Of a stretch of DNA of 64,000 nt, positions 57,961 to 64,000 are shown piece by piece. The stretch covers positions 28,699,067 to 28,763,066 of the forward strand of contig OX439136.1 in NCBI GenBank assembly GCA_949318235.1. The letters are read 5' to 3'. A program made the position numbers and the translations under genes. Below the pieces are notes generated by a model, which saw only the letters and a program-made list of their open reading frames with translations, ran no database searches and had not been told where the DNA came from. Origin of the DNA: Ecdyonurus torrentis. Its lineage: Eukaryota > Arthropoda > Insecta > Ephemeroptera > Heptageniidae. Positions within the stretch are counted from its first letter, which is position 1, and each line of letters opens with the position of its first letter.

Positions 57961-58539
57961 AGCATTTCATGAACTTCTATAATATAATATACCCGTCACG
58001 TACGTAATATGAAATGGAACTTTCCTTTTAGTAATATTTTTAATATTAGTACAAATTGTAATAGTTAATTAATTTTATATTTGTTGTAATTAGTATGAGT
58101 AATTTTTATATATTAAAAATAAAAACACAATGTGTGTTACATAAATAATAATAAGAAAAGAAAACCAAACACTCCAATGATTTTATTTTTATTTATTTTT
58201 TATTCCAAAAATTGTTAAAGCATTTATAATATAATATATCTCTCTACTGCTGTGGAGTATAATTATTATATCAAGAGTCAAAATTTATAAAAGTTCAATA
58301 AAATATCATCAATCAAAAAATATATTTCTAATTAATTATTCTCCTAAAATCAAATAACAAAACTGACATACATTTAAATTTGCGAGAATATATTACAAAT
58401 ATACATAATAATAATATTTAATATTCTGTTAGTTATGGTAATAAGTAATAAAGATTTAAATAAAGAATAATTTAATTCATTTATAAAAAAATACAACTTG
58501 AGCAGAAAGAAAAAAAAATTACGAGAAAAAGTTTCAAAC

Positions 58540-58700
58540 TTTTAAAATAGCGCCGAGCACGAATATTCCCGAACTACTAAAAAAAAAAAAAAATCCGAAA
58601 TAACACGAAGCTCGAGGCGCGAAACACGAAACACTTGTTCTTCCGTTTCCGGTAGCCATATTGTCATGTGCTTTCGTCGTAGAGAAAAGATGCCTCTCGT
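58540..58700 (+). promoter_or_regulatory. Promoter-like block, right arm
   Basis: Mirror of 4880-5060: TTCCGG core at 58,647-58,652 next to TAGCCATATTG, and CGCCGAGCACGAATATTCCC upstream. It lies upstream of the candidate exon at 58,792-58,896. Confidence 0.5.
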
Positions 58701-58791
58701 TTTTGCATCAAATTTTCTTTATTATTGACGCAGACAGTATGATATTTACAACTAAATTAAATCTTCAATATATCAGGTTTTAAAAGTAATA

Positions 58792-58896
58792 ATGTTTTGT
58801 ATTCTCTGCAATAAAGTCACGGAGAAATTCGACTGTGAAATATGGGTCCATCCATGGCATCATGGCATCCATGCTTTTGCTTTGCATTCTAGTTGG
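58792..58896 (+). CDS. Candidate first coding exon, right-arm copy
   Basis: Ends at a GTAAGT donor (58,897). From the ATG at 58,792 a 35-codon frame stays open to the donor: it starts MFCILCNKVTEKFDCEIWVH and is rich in Cys and His (Cys 3, 6 and 15, then several His), in phase 0. The alternative ATG at 58,862 gives MASMLLLCILVG in phase 2, which fits the exon at 63,633. Compared with the left arm, an 8-bp duplication (CATGGCAT repeated) opens the first frame and breaks the longer version of the second. I cannot tell which frame is genuine, and I recognise no family. Confidence 0.38.
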
Positions 58897-58899
58897 GTA

Positions 58900-59210
58900 A
58901 GTCACATAATATACATACATATTAATATGTACATAATATTGGTGGATTTATGTAGAAAATATTAGCCTTTGAACTGCTTTGATTAAATATATAACGTGTT
59001 CGTTAATTTGATCATAATTATTTGGCGAATTTTTACCTCTGGTCTGTCCCAAATGGTATGCATCATATTCGTAAAAGAGTATGTATGTATAACATCAGTT
59101 TTTGTGAATTATTTGACCGCGAGGCATGCTGCGAAGAAGAAGAGACTTTAGCTTTAGCTATTTTTTTACATAATAATATGTAGCCGGAAATTTATATTAT
59201 GTAATATAAT
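58900..59210. other. Putative intron 1, right-arm copy
   Basis: Mirror of 4391-4699, with GCGAAGAAGAAGAGACTTTA conserved. Confidence 0.4.
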
Positions 59211-59287
59211 GTCCATGCATGACGTCATAATGTATGCACTTCGATGCCATATTTTAGCAACGAATATGTAACATGCATAGGACAAAC

Positions 59288-60199
59288 AAAAAAGTCAAGA
59301 GGATATTGAGGAACTGCAGCGAGATCTATTCCTTATTGAAGATTGGGTTAGGGAAAATAAATTGTTCTTAAATGTGTCTAAATGTATGTATGTACATACA
59401 TTAGTGCGGTTTACTAGGAAAAAGAAAGATAATAACATTCAAGAATACACAGTATTATGGGAGAAAATTTAAAGGAAGAGAAAGACTACAAATATTTAGG
59501 GATTACGTTACATTCTGAACTTAGGTGGAATAAACATGTGAATAAAGTTGTAGCGGGAGCAAATAAACAGATAGGTTTTGTATATAGAAACTTGAAAGGA
59601 ACAATTATCAAAACAAAGAATATTGCGTATAAATCATGAGTTAGGCCAAAGCTTGAGTACTGTAGCTCAGTTTGGGATCCACACACAAATGAATTAATAA
59701 ACGACTTAGAAAAGGTACAAAAAAATGCTGCCAGAAGAGTTACAGGGGAAACTAGGACTTGGAGAGTGGGAGATATAAATCCGGTAGCAGGTGTTAAGCT
59801 AGTTGAAAAACTTGGATGGGAACAGCTGAGTACTAGGAGGAGGAAAGATAGGCTTTGTGCAATGTATTCTGTTCAAAAGGGCAATAGGGGATGGGGAGAA
59901 TTGAACAAGAAAATCACAAAATCAAACTACATAGCTAGAAAGGATCATGAATTTAAGATACAAGTGATGGGAACAAGTACTGATGTGGGAAAGTATTCGT
60001 TCCTTACTAGAACTGCCCATGATTGGAATGGGCTTGATGGAGATGTTGTTAAAATAATAAACAGAAAGTTATTTAGGAATAAATTAGGAGAATTACTAAT
60101 ATAAATTTTATTATATTTGGTTTAAAGGATAAGCGAGCCACCGTACTTAACAGTACAATTGCCGCTATAGATAGAGACATTTATTATTATTATTATTAA
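59288..60199 (+). mobile_element. 5'-truncated non-LTR retrotransposon (CR1/Jockey type)
   Basis: About 912 bp with a (TTA)n tail at 60,181-60,199, inserted in the MITE between GGACAAACA and ACATGGGTTTTCGC. A four-base AACA overlap is the only possible target duplication. It carries the last part of a reverse transcriptase ORF (next entry). The left arm lacks it, so it arrived after the inverted duplication. Confidence 0.92.
59299..60103 (+). pseudogene. Broken C-terminal part of a non-LTR reverse transcriptase
   Basis: The frame preserves hallmarks of the RT thumb and tail region of CR1/Jockey-type LINEs: NKLFLNVSKC near the start, then YKYLGITLHSELRWNKHVNK, LEYCSSVWDPHT, LEKVQKNAARRVTG, an LGWEQLSTRRRKDRL segment and the end FLTRTAHDWNGL. 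It is defective. One frame change is needed near 59,455, and an in-frame TGA stands at 59,637-59,639. Endonuclease, catalytic palm and 5' region are missing. The normal stop precedes a short 3' UTR and the (TTA)n tail. This is the only clearly recognisable protein homology in the window. Confidence 0.93.
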
Positions 60200-60442
60200 C
60201 ATGGGTTTTCGCTATTTTCTTTGGAAAATAAATAGGTAAACATATATTTTTTTTATAAATAACTTTTTCGCGTGCTTAAAATCCTAATTCAACTTATTGA
60301 TAGCATAAATTATCACCAAAAAATTGCCAAGTATTTTTAAACATCTCAAAAGTTGCCATTTTCCCATGTTATTTAGTGCTCAATTATGGCGTTGACTTTA
60401 ACATGTACATATGCACAACCACCCTGTACATAGTGGTAAATG

Positions 60443-60643
60443 TACACAGCTCTGGCTACTAACGTATATAGACAGAAGGCCCTACGACAACTCGCCGATA
60501 TGCTTTACCTGTGCACAGCCAAGGCCTTTTGTCCGAGGGCCTTTTTTTGAGAATGGGGGCAGCAGCGGCTGTAATGTTTTCTCATAGCATAGCATATAGT
60601 GTGGTTGCCTCATACAAATTGTTCTCAAACTAGTAGCCAGAGC
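60443..60643. mobile_element. Family S MITE, right-arm copy
   Basis: CACAGCTCTGGCTACTAACG to CTAGTAGCCAGAGCTG; mirror of 3796-4004. Confidence 0.82.
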
Positions 60644-61452
60644 TGTACACTCCTCCTGAATAAATCTGACCCAAGTGTTAATATCTCCAATGTTAAATAT
60701 ATGGGGAAACTTAACGCACGTGGTCATATTTATTGTGGAGGAGTGTACATAGTGTTTATACTACTATGTACACCCCCCCCCTCCAAATGTTAAATATATG
60801 GGGAAACTTAACACAAGTGGTCATATTTATTGTGGAGGAGTGTACATAGTGTTTATACTGCTATGTACACCCCCCCCCTCCAAATGTTAAATATATGGGG
60901 AAACTTGACGCAAGTGGTCATATTTATTGTGGAGGAGTGTACATAGTGTTTATACTGCTATGTACACCCCCCCCCTCCAAATGTTAAATATAAGGGGAAA
61001 CTTGACGCACGTGGTCATATTTATTGTGGAGGAGTGTACATAGTGTTTATACTGCTATGTACACCCCCCCCCCCTCCAAATGTTAAATATAAGGGGAAAC
61101 TTGACGCACGTGGTCATATTTATTGTGGAGGAGTGTACATAGTGTTTATACTGCTATGTACACCCCCCCCCCTCCAAATGTTAAATATATGGGGAAACTT
61201 AACGCAAGTGGTCATATTTATTGTGGAGGAGTGTACATAGTGTTCATACTGCTATGTACACCCCCCCCTCCAAATGTTAAATATAAGGGGAAACTTGACG
61301 CAAGTGGTCATGTTTATTGTGGAGCAGTGTACATAGTGTTTATACTGCTATGTACACCCCCCCCTCCAAATGTTAAATATAAGGGGAAACTTAACGCAAG
61401 TGGTCATGTTTATTGTGGAGGAGTGTACATAGTGTTCATACTGCTATGTACA
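60644..61452 (+). repeat. Minisatellite, about eight units of 96-99 bp
   Basis: Units restart at TGGTCATATTTATTGTGGAG near 60,721, 60,818, 60,915, 61,012, 61,111, 61,209, 61,305 and 61,401. Each holds GTACATAGTGTTTATACTG with CTATGTAC (a hairpin), then a C-run of 7-10. Period changes follow C-run length. The left arm has a single unit (3672-3760). The repetitive 125-residue ORF is read from this array and is not evidence of a gene. Confidence 0.95.
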
Positions 61453-62090
61453 GTGGCTCACATATCCTTGAAACTAAATTTCATGAAGTTTTTGTGTTAG
61501 TGTTTCACTGACCCACTTATTTGTATTCAAAGACGACAAAAACAATAAAATGCTTCGTGTTGTATGCAGCTGTTTTTGTATGTACGATATATTGTACTGG
61601 TTGGGTATAAATTTAAATTTGCTTTGTTATTCAGATTATGTTGAAACTGCTAGAAACCCTGCTATAGTGATCCTTCCATCATGACTTCGTAACGTCTCGT
61701 AGTTTGGAGCTGCAAGAAAGTGAGAGCTTCACCAGAATGCAGTTCCAATCAACAGCTCCGATATTCATGCTGCCTCGAAGCCTCATACTTTGAACTACAA
61801 GACGTGGGCTCTATACAGTACAGTTTGTCACTCAGGCTGCTGTCTTCAATATAGCTGAGATACAATAGCTCTTGTAGTTTGAACTTCAAAGTCATTGTAC
61901 AGTATCCATCACCTGCAAGCTAACACTATCTACAAGACGTACAGTTTGTCACTCAGGCTGTCGTACAGTAGTTTGTCGTACAGTATATCCATCACCTGTG
62001 ACTGTACTCGACGTCTAGTCTACAAGCAAGAGGTCAAATATAGGTACTTCTAAAATTAGGTATGGAGTTTTTTAAATAAATGATTTTAGA
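61453..62090. other. Arm sequence with no recognised gene
   Basis: Mirror of 3121-3670, with a local duplication of GTACAGTTTGTCACTCAGGC (near 61,820 and 61,940) that the left arm lacks. Confidence 0.6.
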
Positions 62091-62116
62091 GTGTGTAATT
62101 AAAGAAAAGAACACAG

Positions 62117-62303
62117 TGATTGCTTATGTTTACTCAAAAAGTGGAAAAGGAAGTGACCGGAAGAGGAAACCACGTGATGGTAAAAGTGGTAGAAAAGTTG
62201 GTGCCAGCAGCGAGCTAGGCCTGAGCTACCTCCCTCTTTTACCATCACGTGGTTTCCTGTTCCGGCACTTCCTTTAACGCATTTTGAGTAAACATAAGCG
62301 GTC
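62117..62303. mobile_element. Family V palindromic MITE copy 2, right-arm private
   Basis: GCTTATGTTTACTCAAAAAG ... CACGTGATGGTAAAAGTG paired with TTTTACCATCACGTGG ... TTTTGAGTAAACATAAGC. Confidence 0.87.
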
Positions 62304-62305
62304 AG

Positions 62306-62447
62306 TCAACCGGGGTGAAATGTAAACTCCAATCATGTGTAAGCTTTCACTTTTCCCTATCTCGCTAGACACAGAGCACTTTGAAAGCAGCTCTGTGATT
62401 GGCTTTTAATTTCATCCTGCATTTTCAATTTCACCTGGTTGACTTAT
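62306..62447. mobile_element. Short MITE with GTCAACCGGGGTGAAAT ends
   Basis: AGTCAACCGGGGTGAAATGT pairs with ATTTCACCTGGTTGACT. The ends resemble family X, but the interior differs. Confidence 0.72.
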
Positions 62448-62484
62448 TAAAACCAGCAAGCAAGCAATCAGTGGCTTACTTACC

Positions 62485-62698
62485 ACGATGAGGTCCTCAC
62501 GTAGCTTGGTGATGGCACAGCCTACACAAATATTTACAACTTAACTAACATGTTTCCAGGACAACAGCCTTCTTCTACAGTTGCTTACAGTATAGGCAAT
62601 TGTGCAACTGAAGAACACCCTCATAACATGTTAGTAAAGTTAAAATTATTTGTGTAAGCTGTGACATCACCAAGCTACGTGACGACCTCATCGTGCTA
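62485..62698. mobile_element. Family U palindromic element, right-arm copy
   Basis: CACGATGAGGTCCTCACGTA to TACGTGACGACCTCATCGTG; better-paired ends than the left-arm copy. Confidence 0.82.
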
Positions 62699-62703
62699 AT
62701 TAA

Positions 62704-63086
62704 ATCCCTTGTCAACTTACTTTTTTATCATTTAGAATACTAGATTGATAATTACCATACCTTATTATCCATGAATTAGACACCAACACGTTGATTTTGT
62801 ATTTATTTTCATTTTGACTGTTATTTCACATATCTGACGTCACAATGTACCGCCGCCAATCACAGTCACCGCTCTGGTCACGTGATAAATTTAAGCCCCT
62901 TCCTCAAGTTCTTTACCCCTATCACGGCTCCATTGGTACATTGTGACGTCAGATGCGTGAAATAACCGCTAAAATGAAAATAAATACAAAATCAACGTGT
63001 TGGTGTCTAATTCATGGATAATAAGGTAAGGTACGTAATTATCAATCTAGTATTCTAAATGATAAAAGAGTAAGTTGACAAGGGAT
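62704..63086. mobile_element. Family Y palindromic MITE (TTAA type), right-arm private
   Basis: ATCCCTTGTCAACTTACT to AGTAAGTTGACAAGGGAT, 383 bp, flanked by TTAA (62,700-62,703 and 63,087-63,090). It contains two TGACGTCA-type sites, CTGACGTCACAATGTACC and ACATTGTGACGTCAGA. Confidence 0.9.
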
Positions 63087-63269
63087 TTAAGACACTGCTT
63101 GCTTGGTTTCACATGTCATTTCTTTGATTACATATTCAAACTATAATGGGTTTAACCTTTCCTAATTAATTACATTTTCACTACAAATAAATATTTGTCT
63201 ACTTTGTTATAGAATGAACATCAAGGTCCACACAGCTCTTGCCTTCACATATTTGACAAGTCCTCTCAA

Positions 63270-63450
63270 TCTTCTCTCCTGCATCTACTGCACTGTACTG
63301 TACTACACTGCATTGTACTGCACTACACTGCCGGAGTAGGTACTGCATGGTACTGCAATACACTGCACTACACTGGAAGACACTACAACTGCACTGCACT
63401 TGGCTGTCAATGTCATCTACTGCACTGCACTTGGCTCTCAAGCACCAACG
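63270..63450. repeat. CACTGCACTACACTG minisatellite, right-arm copy
   Basis: Mirror of 1795-1975. Confidence 0.85.
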
Positions 63451-63524
63451 TCAAGACTGCATCAAAATATGGTAGTATGTCTTTCTATCTGCACTTTGCA
63501 ACATTGTAAAAAAATGCTCAGAAA

Positions 63525-63525
63525 T

Positions 63526-63557
<32 letters not shown>
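63525..63557. repeat. Poly-T tract
   Basis: Mirror of the A-run at 1662-1697. The Phe run in the overlapping ORF comes from it. Confidence 0.95.
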
Positions 63558-63561
<4 letters not shown>

Positions 63562-63632
63562 GACGTGCTGCATTGTTCGATGTTCCCCATAAAAAAAATG
63601 TCCCAAATTTGGGATTTTTCCTTTCATTTCAG

Positions 63633-63728
63633 GACACTAGCAGCAATAAATAATCATATTCTGAAAGATCTAATGAACATCAAACAACGAAATAGCACCA
63701 CATTATGTATTTGTAGGCTAATGTTTAG
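63633..63728 (+). CDS. Candidate second exon, right-arm copy
   Basis: TTTTTCCTTTCATTTCAG gives a strong acceptor at 63,632. The 96-bp block is open in phase 2 and would encode GTLAAINNHILKDLMNIKQR and a Cys-containing tail, ending at TTTAG|GTACTT. Read through, the frame stops at 63,768 after a Phe-rich tail. A length divisible by three with phase 2 at both ends would make a symmetric exon. The left-arm copy differs by two silent changes and one Thr/Asn change. The protein is not recognised. The intron implied from 58,896 is about 4.7 kb and full of transposons. Confidence 0.36.
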
Positions 63729-63847
63729 GTACTTTTTCTTTTCTTTCAGAAAGCTAAAGTATTTGTGACAAATGTACGTGTGTATCTTATTGCAACTATT
63801 GTCCATTGTAACTGACAATAGCTAAGGGAGAAATATATAAGTAAAGG

Positions 63848-64000
63848 GCGTATCCACATGACGTCATATTTAGTACACTTGGAGGCCATACTGGAGTAAT
63901 GAATAACATTGCTCAGCATAGGAAAAACTTTGTTTTTGTTTGAGAAATCAGTTATTTTTTTTTTTTTTGTTATTTTTCTCACATACTTGAAATTCAAGCT
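63848..64000 (-). mobile_element. Family A MITE, right-arm copy, cut by window end
   Basis: GGCGTATCCACATGACGTCA ... GCTCAGCATAGGAAAAACTT ... mirror of 1065-1352. Confidence 0.88.

Larger units (their letters stand above)
59212..60423 (-). mobile_element. Family B-related MITE, right-arm copy, split
   Basis: CATGCATGACGTCATAATG at one end and GCACAACCACCC at the other. Positions 59,288-60,199 are a retrotransposon insertion. The left-arm copy at 4027-4390 shows the uninterrupted form. Confidence 0.87.
57500..64000 (-). repeat. Right arm of the long inverted duplication
   Basis: Reverse-complement partner of the left arm. Private differences: a non-LTR insertion (59,288-60,199), a 97-bp minisatellite expansion (60,690-61,450), and palindromic elements at 62,117-62,303, 62,306-62,447 and 62,704-63,086. 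The left arm instead has private elements at 2173-2480, 2753-2932, 2946-3120 and 5231-5385. The two arms therefore had time to collect independent insertions. Confidence 0.9.

Noticed and set aside
60599..61500. Repetitive ORFs of 64-125 codons with a VYIVFILLCTPPP-like repeat
   Set aside because: Read from the 97-bp minisatellite. Unit length changes with C-run length break the frame, and there is no start context.

Overview
This is an AT-rich, repeat-saturated window from a nuclear animal genome. I found no complete gene. The clues to a metazoan, probably an invertebrate, are mono-, di- and tetranucleotide microsatellites, dozens of short palindromic non-autonomous DNA transposons (MITEs) with many nested insertions, and one broken 5'-truncated non-LTR retrotransposon of CR1/Jockey type. 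I cannot name the species. MITE family letters below are my own labels.

Layout. (1) 1-6075 and 57,500-64,000 are the two arms of one inverted duplication, separated by about 51.4 kb. The arms continue past the window and have since gained different insertions. Each arm carries a mirrored promoter-like block, a candidate first exon with a splice donor, and a 96-bp candidate second exon. If real, these are two divergent gene copies transcribed out of the window. A third, more diverged promoter-like copy lies near 55.5 kb on the minus strand. (2) 6-31 kb is a field of MITEs, with a 160-170 bp tandem repeat at 11.8-12.5 kb and dispersed AT-rich repeats at 26-31 kb. (3) 31.1-36.3 kb is a tandem duplication of about 0.6-kb units, interrupted by a 3,885-bp foldback element (32,132-36,016). 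The neighbouring unit preserves the empty target, giving a 3-bp TAT duplication. (4) 38-41 kb is a tandem segmental duplication whose two copies carry different microsatellites around the same short element. (5) 41-57.5 kb holds more duplications, palindromes, a triple-nested MITE and further microsatellites.

Several transposition events can be read directly because a paralogous empty site lies in the same window: TTAA insertion at 43.16 kb, TAT foldback insertion at 32.13 kb, self-targeted TATA insertions at 14.5 and 21.6 kb, an 8-bp-duplication insertion at 356, and a non-LTR insertion at 59.29 kb. The CRE-like octamer TGACGTCA occurs at least 30 times, mostly inside unrelated MITE families. 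Nearly all short ORFs are shadows of palindromes, microsatellites or homopolymers, so I do not call them genes.
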